From Semisulcospira habei (lineage: Eukaryota > Mollusca > Gastropoda > Semisulcospiridae): DNA of 64,000 nucleotides. The position numbers and the translations under genes were made by a program. The stretch covers positions 216,469,126 to 216,533,125 of the forward strand of contig BTPG01000004.1 in assembly GCA_036245525.1 (NCBI GenBank). The letters are read 5' to 3'. The notes below the pieces were generated by a model that was given only the letters and a program-made list of their open reading frames with translations, was not told where the DNA came from and did not search any database. Positions 52,853-62,802 of this stretch are shown here, piece after piece; the first letter of the stretch is position 1; each line of letters opens with the position of its first letter.

Positions 52853-54669
52853 GGTGAAGCCCTGATGATTTTCGAGAAGAGCGAAGAAGCCAAGAGTATA
52901 AGAAAAATCAGGGACAAGAAAGCTGGCAGAAGGTACGGCAGAAACAACCCCTATTCAAGACCGGAAGTAGGGCCGGCGACATCGATGATCTCTCAGTCCA
53001 ACGTCAACGTCTCAGCATTGATGACGCCAAGCGGCAGAGCCACCGTGTCCAACGTGCAGGAATGGGTGCCGGCGGTCATCGAAAAACGCATGAGGGAATT
53101 CGAACAGGAGAGGCAGAAAGTAGCCGTGCGCCATCAAGTGAGCAGGGCGAGTTTACAGCGTTCCTACTCGGCCGGCAGTTGGTTTCAGAGGATTGTGGGT
53201 GCTTCTGAGAGTGAGACGCATGTCGACGCCAAGTCTAAACAGGCCAAGCCAGTCGACGATAGATCGGAAAATGCCAGAATTGGCATCGATAGACCTGGGA
53301 ATTTGCGTGGCCGTTTGGTGCATGGATCAACACAACGACCTGTCAGTGAGCAGACGCAATACACCATCCCTAGTGTTGGGCTTGGAGGAGATGCTGGCAC
53401 CGCCCGAGGGCTTGCCAACGAGAGGCCTAGAGAAAACAGCAGATCGTTGGCAGATGCCAGGGCGAAGGAAGCACGAGACTACAACATGTCCGCTCACACA
53501 TCTGACACCACCACCTCCAGCGATGAATTCGACGACAGATCCCCGGAGTCCAGTGACGTCTCTGACGAAGCGCGTTTCCTGACGTCTAGGCCATCGTCTG
53601 ACTCCAGGAGAGCGCGCAATAGGAAGGCTTCGTCTGGAAACTGGCTGAAGGCGACCGTCAGACGAATGCAGAGACAGCGCCAAACAACACAAGACAAGGA
53701 AGCGGGCGACAAGAAGCCTGGTTCCAGTGGGGAAGCTGGGCTGCTCGGCCAACAATCCGTTGCAGCGGTCACTTATAAATCAGGCAAATGTTTCCTCAAA
53801 TGGCAAGAAAAATCATTGAAGAGGCATATTGAGACAGAGCACTCTCAGCAGGCTGCTGCCACGGATGGTGGCAGAAGAAAGCAGCGGTATGGCGAGTTTA
53901 CGGACATATCCCGTCCATCTTCTGGCCTCAATTCCAGCGTTCAGAGTGCAGGACTTCTCTTCAAGTCAGCTTCAGCTCGTGACACGTCTCCCAGGACAGC
54001 TGTTACACATAAAGCGACCGCACATTCGGCACCTGCAACACACAGTAGACACGCCAGACACAGTAAAGAAAGAGTCTCTCCGGTAAAATATGATAGCAAC
54101 AAGTCCACAGCGCAAGCTGGAGGCAAGTCAGGCAGCTCGCGCTGTCCATCGACATCCACGGACACGGATTCTGCCAGCAGCTCTGACGGACCGCAGCCTG
54201 CAGGCTTAGGCCTTGCCCCTCTCCGTACTCTTATGGAAGAGGCGGCAGGTCGGGCTGACTATCTCTACCGCAAGTCTGTCAGTGACCTAACGCGAGAGTA
54301 CGCGCGCATAGTGGCGGAGGCGGAGACTGCAGCCAGCAAGAACGCTAGCGAGGATGTTGTGGACACGAACAATCAAGCTGCTGACACTAACGAGGAAGCG
54401 TCAAGCAAAAACGTTTCAGGCGCTAATAAACAAGCTACTGACACTAACAAGAATGCGTCAGATGTTAAGAGCCAACCTTTCGTTACTGACACGAAAATGC
54501 CCGACGCTAATCTGAACGCTGCCGACGCTAATGAGAACGCTAACACGGACGAACCTGAAACAGCCGACACGGCCGTACCTGAGGAACCTGAAACAGCCGA
54601 CACGGCCGTACCTGAGGAAGCCAGCCATGACTCTGATACTGTCCCAAAACCAACACCTCCAAGAAAGGC
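52853..54669 (+). CDS. Polycystin-1-like gene: long cytoplasmic loop exon (TM3-TM4)
   Basis: Begins in phase 0 after GCAATTTCAG with GEALMIFEKSEEAKSIRKIR and ends two bases into an Ala codon at a GTACGT donor (54670). That phase fits the one-base start of the 57866 exon. It encodes about 605 residues of hydrophilic, Ser/Arg/Asp-rich, probably disordered sequence with no membrane helix. Features are a basic start (RDKKAGRRYGRN), SVSDLTREYARIVAEAETAA (possible short helix), an Asn/Ala/Asp-rich region, and two perfect 33-bp repeats (54551-54583, 54584-54616) encoding EPETADTAVPE twice. The frame stays open past the donor to 54763, but that extension enters a repeat hairpin (54717-54757), so the donor is preferred. 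A long TM3-TM4 loop in the polycystin-1 family is cytoplasmic. Confidence 0.8.
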
Positions 54670-54716
54670 GTACGTACAGCCCTCTTTCCTTGACCTAGTA
54701 CATATATGTAGCAAAA

Positions 54717-54757
54717 CGTCCTCGGGCCCACGACGGCCTCGTGGGCCCCAGGATCTT
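54717..54757. repeat. GC-rich hairpin (GTCCTCGGGCCC family)
   Basis: GTCCTCGGGCCCACGACGGC with GGCCTCGTGGGCCCCAGGAT. It is related to the palindrome at 38634-38712. It lies in the open extension of the preceding exon, which argues that this extension is intronic. Confidence 0.75.
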
Positions 54758-54899
54758 TGCTGACTGGGTTGCCTCATTATTGCTGTCGCACGTAAGCCAA
54801 AAAGGATTCTTGCTTGGCTCAAGTGCCAGGGGCGGATCTGAAGGCCCCCACCCCCCGCGTTTCGATATTTGGGCGGCTAAGAAAGTGAAAGACGCATCT

Positions 54900-55935
54900 C
54901 CTCCCCCCCCCCCCCCAACCCCCCTTTATTTGATTTTTTACCACTGAGAAGCAAGGTCTGGCGACGCCCTTTGTGTCAAGTTGAAGGTCCCAACCAAAAC
55001 GTTGGATTCACCCCCCCCCCCCAACTCACCCACCCTCGAGGAACTGATCCGTAGCAAACGTGTCACATTGATTTACTTTTGAGGCAGCCGTCATCCGCCG
55101 TCTGTCTTCCGCTGTAAACTTTCACGCTAGTGGCATTTTAACAGAGGTTGTTGAAACCACTGACCTCAAACTTGACACAATGATACCTTTTGTAGCAAAG
55201 ACCTGCCTAGGTGTACGAACTTCAGTGACCCCTCAACAGGTCGGTCAGATTTGCTATTTATTAATGTTTGAACTATGAGTTGAGCCTTACCTCCCCTGGA
55301 AGTCCTTTATGTCCGAATAACCGACGAATACGTTTACGAAATATTTTCTGTTTGCTTTGGGGGTGCACATTCACCCCAAGTCCTGTATTTTATAAAAGAT
55401 GTTACGCCATAAGCCAGACTGACTTCCGTGCATGCCCCCCTAGTACTCTATAAGATGGGCTTCAAAGAGTGCATTAGTATGTCCAAAGACAGTACATTAT
55501 AAGACGAAGCACTCGGCCCGAGAGTTATTTCCTTATGAACTTGCTACGACGGGCTGACCGAGCAAAGCAAAGCGTGGGGGAGACTCGCAAAGCAATTTCT
55601 TTCTCAAGTCCAACAAGCGAAGTTGTATCGGCATATCATTCTAAATCTGTTGTATTCTGAATGTGTTTCTGAAGCTCATTTTAGCATTCACGAAGAGCTC
55701 GAACGGGGGTACCCTTGCGCCATCGGCTATGTCTCTGGTGTGTTTCTAAGGATTCTGTGGGAACATTGCTTAAACATCACAGGACATAGTAAGGTACTCT
55801 CTGAAGCTCATTTTATAGGAGGGGGGGGGGGGTGGGGGGCGGTAACCAGGTCTGTCTCTTGGACTGTCTATGTGTCACACCTTGTGAATTTTCCTTTACC
55901 GATGCAGTGATGGTTGTTTGTTGTTGGGGTTTTTG
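54900..55935. other. Intronic, C-rich tracts, no gene recognised
   Basis: Includes C runs at 54905-54925 and 55011-55022, a decayed CACGTG-type internal module (55090-55230), and a G run at 55819-55836. No motif-bearing frame. Confidence 0.55.
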
Positions 55936-56963
55936 GTTCACGTGCGACGCAAAAGTGAGTCTATGTTTTGGGCCAATGGTCGTCCGTCCGCCGTCGTCCG
56001 TCCGCCGTCGTCCGTCGTTCGTGGTAAACTTTAACATTGACATTGGCATTTTCTCGGACGCTATTAAAGCCAGTCTTTAAACTTAGCCCTAGGATACTTT
56101 GTGCCAAGACCTTTCTAAACATATCAATTTCATTGACCTATCGCAAAGATCAAGGTCACAGGGGATCAGGAAATAGATCCCAAATAGCTATATTTTGACA
56201 TCATTTATTTTTTTCTCAAATACTATTCACAACTTCAAACCAAAACTGGTACAAAGATACCTGATGGTAAGACCTTTCTATGCATACTAATTTGGTCGAC
56301 CCCTCGGAAAGGTCAAGGGTCACAAGACCTCAGGAAATAGGTCTAAATTAGCGATATTTTGACAAAAGATGTTCTTTCTCAAATACTATTCACAACTTCA
56401 AAGTTCAAACCCACACTTGGTACAGAGATACCTGATGGTAAGACCTATCTATGCATACTAATTTGGATGAGCCTTGGAAAGGTCAAGGGTCACGAGAGCT
56501 CAGGAAATAGGTCCAAAATAGCCATATTTTGACAAAAGATTTTTTTTCTCAAGTACTATTCACAACTTCAAACCCAAATTTGGTACAGAGATTCCTGATG
56601 GGAAGACATATCTGTGCATACTAATTTGGATGACCCCTCGGAAAGCTCATGGGTCACAAGAGGCCGGCAAACGTTTGATAAAATTGTAGGTATTATCAAC
56701 ATTTTTGCACATTTGTCAATCAAATTTGGCACAAAGGTAGCTGATGATAAGACCTTCCTATGAACACTAAGTTGATCGACTCATCACAAAGGCCAAGGTC
56801 AATGGAGGGGGGTGGGGGGTGGACAGATGTGTGAAAAATGCTTACATTTTGAGAAAACATGGATTTTGCTGGTGCAGAAGCCAGCCCTTTACTTATTATC
56901 ACAAGGTCACACATATGTAAATAGATCATACACGTGAGCCATAATGGCTTTGCCTTTCTTGTT
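55936..56963 (+). mobile_element. CACGTG-ended element, complete copy
   Basis: From TTTGGTTCACGTGCGACGCA to ATACACGTGAGCCATAATGG with TTTGCCTTTCTTG. The GTCCGTCCGCCGTC motif is repeated near the 5' end. Three or more internal modules. Confidence 0.9.
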
Positions 56964-56965
56964 TG

Positions 56966-57179
56966 TTAACTCACTCTACCCCAGACACACCACAGCAAGA
57001 TATTGATCGACCATGATAGTTCAAGGGTGATGCCAGAATAGCTTGGCGCCTATGGGCGCCAAGCTATTCTGGCATCACCCTTGAACTATCATGGTCGATC
57101 TGTGTCCTGCACTGCAGTGCAGTCTTCAGAGGACAACGGCAAAATTTGGGGATTTCGGTGATGGGGTAGAATTAGTTAA
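56966..57179. mobile_element. TTAA-bounded foldback element, copy 7
   Basis: TTAACTCACTCTACCCCAGA on the left and ATGGGGTAGAATTAGTTAA on the right. Stem GATAGTTCAAGGGTGATGCC ... AGAATAGCTTGGCGCC and its complement are nearly perfect. Confidence 0.93.
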
Positions 57180-57281
57180 TTGATGTTCATTACCACTGAG
57201 GACAAAACAAATATATTGCATAATGCACAAGCATGCCTGATATCATTTCCCATGTGTGCAGAATGATTTCAGCTATGCGTA

Positions 57282-57620
57282 ACCCCTTAAATGCCGAGAA
57301 AAACGGAACACCACCCAAACGCAAGAGGCAGCGATTCTCGTGGGCCACTTCAGCTGCGGGGCCTCGTTTTAAAGATCTAAGGATCCTCTTGCCGAAAACC
57401 ACTTTGTAGCAATGTCCACTGAACGGCTCTGGCCTTCGATCGTTGAATAAACACTTCTTCCCCCCCCCCCTCCGCCAACCCCCCCCCCCCCCCTTCCAAG
57501 AAATAAAATTAAATAAAAATAAATAAATAAATAAAAATAACAAATAAAAAAATTAAATAATTAAATAAAAATCCAAATAAAAAATCCAAATATGCGTCCA
57601 GTGGCAAGAAAAGGGATTAA
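57282..57620. mobile_element. Element carrying hairpin copy 5 (57322-57394) and C/A-rich tracts
   Basis: Opens TAACCCCTTAAATGCCGAGA and closes near GGCAAGAAAAGGGATTAA. Inside are GCAAGAGGCAGCGATTCTCG with AAGGATCCTCTTGC, a C-rich tract (57460-57495) and an AAATA-rich tract. It resembles the elements holding the hairpins at 28068 and 36687. Confidence 0.55.
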
Positions 57621-57823
57621 CCCATTCAGGCCCGACGCACTACAGCAGGAGATAGATCGACCATGATAATTCAAGGGTAGTGCCAGATTGACGGCGCCAA
57701 GCCAATCTGGCACTACCCTTGAATTACCACGGTCGATCCATCTCCTGCACCTGGTACATAGTCGTTAGCTGACAATAATTCCCTAATGTTCGGACAATGC
57801 GGCCGTGGGTTTAAATGGGTTAA
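57617..57823. mobile_element. TTAA-bounded foldback element, copy 8
   Basis: TTAACCCATTCAGGCCCGAC on the left and GGGTTTAAATGGGTTAA on the right. Stem GATAATTCAAGGGTAGTGCC; the central loop is shortened (AGATTGACGGCGCCAAGCCA). It ends 42 bases before the next polycystin exon. Confidence 0.9.
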
Positions 57824-57865
57824 CTTGTACCACTAAATAATCGTACCCGTTCCTGTCGTTTGCAG

Positions 57866-58110
57866 ATTCCAGTTGCCCTACTTGGCTGGAGTCGTTCTGA
57901 TGGTGGGATTCATCGTCGTCGCCTTGCTGGTCAGCAGGATCTGCGTCTTGGCCAGCTTCAGTGCAAGCTATCACAGCACCATCGACTGGATCGCAGGGCT
58001 CGTTTTTGCCTGGGTGTTCAAGTCCCTACTCGCCGAGCCCCTCGTTATATTGTTTAGAGCGTGGAAAAGACCTGTCGACCTGTACAACGATAGCAAGCCC
58101 ATACTGTACG
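57866..58110 (+). CDS. Polycystin-1-like gene: TM4-TM5 exon
   Basis: Starts with the third base of an Ala codon (GC + A) after CGTTTGCAG and ends one base into an Asp codon at GTAGGT (58111). It reads FQLPYLAGVVLMVGFIVVAL, LVSRICVLASFSASYHSTID, WIAGLVFAWVFKSLLAEPLV and ILFRAWKRPVDLYNDSKPIL. Two hydrophobic helices are separated by a short Ser/Tyr-rich linker. The pattern W-x-x-x-x-V-x-x-x-x-x-S-x-x-x-x-P-x-x-(V/I)-L before a basic stretch is typical of TM5 in polycystin-1 proteins. LPY before TM4 matches the LPP/W start in the family. Confidence 0.85.
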
Positions 58111-58365
58111 GTAGGTGGGCATTTAGACCTCTGATGCAAACAGTATACGCATTACACACACGGTGAAAGTCCCGTCTTACAAAACGCGAATGGACTGGCT
58201 TTTGGTGTTACGTCCGAAGTTTATTTCAAGAGAAGTAAATTGCGCATGTAAAGGTCTTCTGAGGAAGCCTTGTTATGTCCAATTTTTGGTGTAAGCAAAG
58301 TCGGCGGAAATAAATCAACAAGAATGGTGGAAAACAGAAGTCTATTCTACGCAGTGCCCTCATCT

Positions 58366-58460
58366 GGCAAGAGTTTCTATGTGTTTCTACGAGTTTTCAC
58401 GCAGGAGTGTTTATGCCCACGCCTGCGTGAAAACTCGTAGAAACACGCGGCAACTCTTGC
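58366..58460. repeat. Palindrome, ~44-bp arms
   Basis: GTTTCTACGAGTTTTCACGC on the left with GCGTGAAAACTCGTAGAAAC on the right, bounded by GCAAGAGTT / AACTCTTGC. A distinct hairpin family with one copy in this window. Confidence 0.9.
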
Positions 58461-58474
58461 GAAGTTCTAGGCTG

Positions 58475-58585
58475 AGCCAAGACATGCTCATCTGTCTGAA
58501 AGGTATAAGTCACAGAAGGTCAGAGGAATAACGCGCACTGGCCATGCTCGTGAGCCATGGGGGCCTTGCGGTTCTTGTTCGTAGA
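58475..58585 (+). mobile_element. CACGTG-ended element, 3' fragment
   Basis: GAAAGGTATAAGTCACAGAAGG-like sequence ending ATGCTCGTGAGCCATGGGGG. Confidence 0.6.
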
Positions 58586-58688
58586 ATGAGTTGTTTTCCG
58601 TGTGCGTACAGCCAACGGAACTGTTGATAGTACCTTTGGCGGCATATACCGGTGGCTGAATGAACCTTTGCGGCATAATTATGTGCAG

Positions 58689-58804
58689 ATTACGATGGCA
58701 ATTTGGTCCACGTACGCTTCTTGAATCTGCAGAAGAAACGGCGAGACGAGCTTGGGCGCATGGCGGAGACCATCACGTATCCCTTCCCCATGTGTCGGAG
58801 AAAG
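58689..58804 (+). CDS. Polycystin-1-like gene: exon after TM5
   Basis: Completes the Asp codon (G + AT) after TTATGTGCAG and ends in phase 0 at GTGGGT (58805). It reads YDGNLVHVRFLNLQKKRRDE and LGRMAETITYPFPMCRRK, hydrophilic and strongly basic, consistent with the cytoplasmic loop after TM5. It is the last exon I can place. The polycystin extracellular domain and TM6-11 should follow beyond the window or in exons I failed to see. Confidence 0.75.
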
Positions 58805-59054
58805 GTGGGTCCGTGTCGGTCGATCTGCCTGTACGTCATGTCTTAGTGTATGTATTGTCTATGCCGTGTGTTCGTATCTGTCTGTCCTCCTATGACTGAA
58901 TCGGCTTTGTCTGGCTGGTTGTGCATTTGTTCGTCCCCTTTCTCCTAAAGCGACTTCAACAAAGCCGCTGGAGGCACGAATCCGCATTAGCCCAACGCTG
59001 ATCGAGATAAGTTGTGCTTTATCGATTCAACACAAAACGTAGATCCTGCATAGG

Positions 59055-59253
59055 GTAAATCCATTTAGTCACGACGCACTACACCAGGTAGTGTATCGAT
59101 CAAGATAAATCAAGGGTGCTGCCAGACTAGCTTGGCACCGTCAGGCGTCAAGCTTTTCTGGCACTACCCTTGAATTATCGAGGTCGATTCATCTCTTGCA
59201 AGTCGTGCGTATTTCGTCGGTGACACCTCTGACCTTGGGGTGACATGGGTTAA
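59055..59253. mobile_element. TTAA-bounded foldback element, copy 9
   Basis: Decayed copy: GTAAATCCATTTAGTCACGA on the left and TGACATGGGTTAA on the right. Stem AATCAAGGGTGCTGCCAGAC / CTGGCACTACCCTTGAATTA. Confidence 0.8.
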
Positions 59254-59770
59254 TGAGGATTCGTGCATCTCGATGCGATGAAGGTGTGTGATTCCCCTCT
59301 GGCCAATCTCATACAGCCGATTACGTGGTAGCGATAAATGTGCCAGTTGGTGCTGCCATGTGTCGGAGTGTTTGCATGCATTCATATCTTCCATACAAAG
59401 CCCCGTTCTAAGGTTGCTCAAAGCTTAGCTCATTTGAGACGCGCCGCCTCCAGATACGCGGCTTAAAGCAACAACTTGGCTTCCTATTCAATTTTTTTTT
59501 TTTTTTATTTATCCCTTAAAGGGCAATTACAGTTTTGTGGACGGGGGAGTAGTATGAATAACAATCATTCAATACATATTAATTAATACCAAGACATTAT
59601 GATATAAAATGTGTATATAATTATACTAAATCTGTTGGACTTCTAATACTAAGATCAATACATATCAAAACTCTAAACATGAAACATTAATGATATTATT
59701 CAATAGTAAAACATTCTAAATTCTATAAAGATTAAATAAACTTAACAAACACACTAAAACATTCTTTTAC
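59254..59770. other. Non-coding, AT-rich, with a partial hairpin
   Basis: About 59427-59465 (TTAGCTCATTTGAGACGCGC ... GATACGCGGC) is a half copy of the TCATTCGAGACGTGC hairpin family. The rest is a T run and AT-rich sequence. No gene recognised. Confidence 0.55.
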
Positions 59771-59773
59771 AAC

Positions 59774-61531
59774 AAAGGCAAAGCCCGTATGGCTCACGTG
59801 TATGACCGATCCACACATGTCCGACAATAAGAAAAGGGATGGCTTCTGCACTAACAAAATCCATGTTTTCTCAAAATTTAATCAGTTTTCAAACATCTGT
59901 TAAACCCCGTGACCCTTGACCTTTGCAATGAGTCTACTAAATTAGGATACATAGGACGGTCTTATTATCAGCTACCTTTATGCCAAAGTTGATTGAAAAG
60001 TTTGCAAAAATGTAGATAATAACTACATTTATTGGCATTTAATACACATTTGCCGACCTCTTGTGTCCTTGACCTTTCCGAAGGTCATCCAATTTAGTAT
60101 GCATAGATAGGTCCTATCATCAGGTATCTTTGGAGTTGTGAATAGTGGAAAAGACATTTCTTGTCAAAATTTGGCTATTTTTTGCCTATTTTTTTAGCTC
60201 GTGACCCTTGACCTTTCCGAGGGGTCATCCAAATTAGAATCCATATAGATCTTACCTTCAGGTATATCTCTGTAGCTAGCATGGTTTTGGAGTTGTGAAT
60301 AGTCATTGAGGGAAAAAAAAACATTTCTTGTCAAAATATGGCAATTATCTTTACCTATTTCCTGAGCTCTTGTGACCTATGACCTTTCCGAAGGGTCATC
60401 CAATAATTAGTCTCGGGAGCATCATAGACAAAAAATACGGCACTGATGCAGATGTCAGAGCACGAATCGGTAAAGCCAGAGCAGCCTTTCTCCAGTTGAA
60501 AAAAGTGTGGAGTTCCAGAGAGCTGTCACAACACACCAAAGTCCAGATTTTCAACTCCAGCGTAAAAGCAATTCTCCTATATGGAGCAGAGACTTGGAGA
60601 TTGACAAAAATCACAGTCAACAGAGTACAGATCTTCATAAACAGTTGCCTTAGAAGAATTTTGAAAATCCACTGGCCAGAGAAGATCAGCAACGTCAGAC
60701 TCTGGGACAGAACAGAGCAGATAACAGCAGAGAATGAAATTGGGCGAAGAAGATGGGGATGGATCGGTCACAGTCTGAGAAAGCCAGCTTCCATTATCAC
60801 TAGGCAGGCATTGTCATGGAACCCCCAGGGAAAGAGGAAAAGAGGCAGGCCGAGAAACTCCTGGCGCCGAGACCTCCAAGCAGACATTAAGAGACTGGGA
60901 ACCACCTGGAGTAAAATCGAAAGAGAAGCACAGGACAGGAGTCGCTGGAGGTCTCTCGGCGACGGCCTATTCCCGGGGAGGGCTGACAGGCGTAAGTCAA
61001 GTCATCCAAATTAGTATACATAAATAGGTCTTACCATCAGGTATCTCTGTAGCAAATTTGGGTTTGAAGTTGTGAATAGTATTTGAGAACAAACATCTTT
61101 TGTCAAAATATGGCAATTTCGGACCTATTTCTTGAGCTCTTGTGACCTTTGACCTTTCCGAGGGATAAACCAATATTAGTATGCATAGCACGGTCTTACC
61201 ATCGTGTATCTTTGTACCAAGTTTTTATTTAAAGTATTGAAAAGTATTTAAGAAAAAATAAATTGTGTCCAAAAATAGCTATTTTTGATATATTGCCTGA
61301 ACCCCCTGTAACCTTGACCTTTGTGAGAGATCACTGAAATTGGTATGTTTAGAAAGGTCTTGCTACAACGTATCCTTGGCCACGTTTGAAGACTGTAGCT
61401 TGAATAGTCTCCGACAAAATGCCAACGTTAAAGTTTAACACAGACGATGGCGGACGGAAAACAGACGACGGACGGACGACCACTGGCCCAGAATATAGAC
61501 TCGCTTTTGATTCGAACGTGAGCCAAAAGCT
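59774..61531 (-). mobile_element. CACGTG-ended element, antisense, with LINE insertion
   Basis: On the - strand the element opens GGCTCACGTTCGAATCAAAA (near 61528) and closes ATACACGTGAGCCATACGGG (near 59790), in reverse orientation to the others. It is interrupted by the RTE-like tail at about 60410-61004. The remaining ~1.16 kb matches the usual length. Confidence 0.88.
60410..61004 (+). mobile_element. RTE-like LINE, copy 3 (3' end only)
   Basis: A 5'-truncated copy of the 14.5-kb and 20.3-kb elements, open throughout its ~200 C-terminal codons: GSIIDKKYGTDADVRARIGK, ARAAFLQLKKVWSSRELSQH, GAETWRLTKITVNRVQ, GWIGHSLRKPASIITRQALS and GRPRNSWRRDLQADIKRLG. It is bounded by GTCATCCAATAATTAGT on the left and GTCATCCAAATTAGTA on the right, an approximate 15-bp target duplication from the host repeat. 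The AAGT tail is reduced to one unit. Confidence 0.9.
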
Positions 61532-61870
61532 GTAATATCTTATAATACTGCCATATAAATTTAGTATTATAATATTAAAAGCTTTAGCACGTACTTATAC
61601 CCAAGACTAACTGCTAAGTATACTCCGATATAAACAACATTATTAACAACATTAATAAAAGCATAAATAAATAGATAAAATAAAATAAATAAATATAAGG
61701 AGATATGTATCACATGTCATTAAACGACATTACACTTCCATCTTACATCCTCTACAACCATCCATCCAGGCCAGCGATGCACCACGCGATGAAACAGGCT
61801 GTGTAAATCACACACACGCATACGCACGCACGCACACACCTTTTACGGCTCTGCAGATTTACAAATTACT
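61532..61870. other. Non-coding AT-rich sequence
   Basis: AAATA-rich tract (61660-61700) and a short CACACA/CGCACA run (61810-61840). No gene recognised. Confidence 0.6.
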
Positions 61871-62104
61871 ATAACTCTTTCTACCCCAACACCGAAATCC
61901 TTAAATTTTGCCCTTGTCCTCTGAAGACTGCATTGCAGTGCAGGACATAGATCGACCATGATAGTTCAAGGGTGATGCCAGAATAGCTTGGCGCCCATAG
62001 GCGCCAAGCTATTCTGGCATCACCCTTGAACCCTCTGGCATCACCCTTGAACTATCATGATCGAACCTTACCTTGCTGTGGGGTGTCTGGGTAGAATGAG
62101 TTGA
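61871..62104. mobile_element. TTAA-related foldback element, copy 10
   Basis: TAACTCTTTCTACCCCAACA on the left and GGGTAGAATGAGTTGA on the right. Full central stem AGAATAGCTTGGCGCCCATA. The right arm has a 19-base direct duplication of CTGGCATCACCCTTGAAC, probably slippage. Confidence 0.9.
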
Positions 62105-62512
62105 GGCGGACAGCAACAGGGATGAAAACAGACGCTAACATTTGGTTGTGCAGTGTGAAGATCGTGTCAGCAGTCAAACTGTCGAAACTGTGATGAACAC
62201 ATTGGCCTGAATAATTCTGACGTTTTGTAAAATGCCTAGGGTGGTGTGTCGAGCGATGAGCAATGTCACTGGCTGCCGACATGCTGCTATGCATCATTCC
62301 TGAGCATGTTTTATCCTCTCCGGGCACACGACAGGGCCTCGTCGTGTCGTCACATTCAGCGCAATCACTGCCAAATCGTGGGTCGTGGCCTAGCCCCCAT
62401 ACGACTTTGCCTTATCAGGACGTTATCTTCAGCCCGCTCCAATAGCAACTCATGATTCGTCACTGCCATCTACCCATGCCTTGTTGTGGACCAGGGCCTT
62501 GAAGGCCAGACG

Positions 62513-62627
62513 TTAACTCATTAACTAAAGCCGCGTATTCGGATGCGGTACGTCTCGAATGAGTTAACACATTCGAGACGTGCAGTCGCATACGTGGCTT
62601 GAATGCAGCATGCCCCGAATGAGTTAA
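62513..62627. repeat. Two adjacent short TTAA-bounded hairpins
   Basis: Copies at 62513-62567 and 62564-62627 share one TTAA. Each has TCATTCGAGACGT / ACGTCTCGAATGA-type ends and a GCGTATTCGGATGCGG or GTCGCATACGTGGC centre. Confidence 0.85.
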
Positions 62628-62710
62628 CAGTGTCAGTCTCTGCCACCAAGAGGTTTCAGCTGACGGAAATGAACACATACTACCCATAGCTTAACAAGCG
62701 GTAATACATG

Positions 62711-62802
62711 TTAACCCTTTGGGCGTCGGTAGCTGTTTTAGTCGTGATGATTAATGCAGAAATCATCGCGACTAAAACCGGTACCGTCACCCAAAGGGTT
62801 AT
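62711..62802. repeat. Short hairpin, GTCGGTAGCGG family, copy 3
   Basis: TTAACCCTTTGGGCGTCGGT on the left, CACCCAAAGGGTT on the right. The right arm contains AATCATCGCGACTAAAACCG, identical to the minisatellite consensus core at 31881-32632. Confidence 0.92.

Noticed and set aside
62246..62455. Possible further polycystin exon
   Set aside because: The frame is not hydrophobic in the expected way and has no convincing acceptor/donor pair or family motif.
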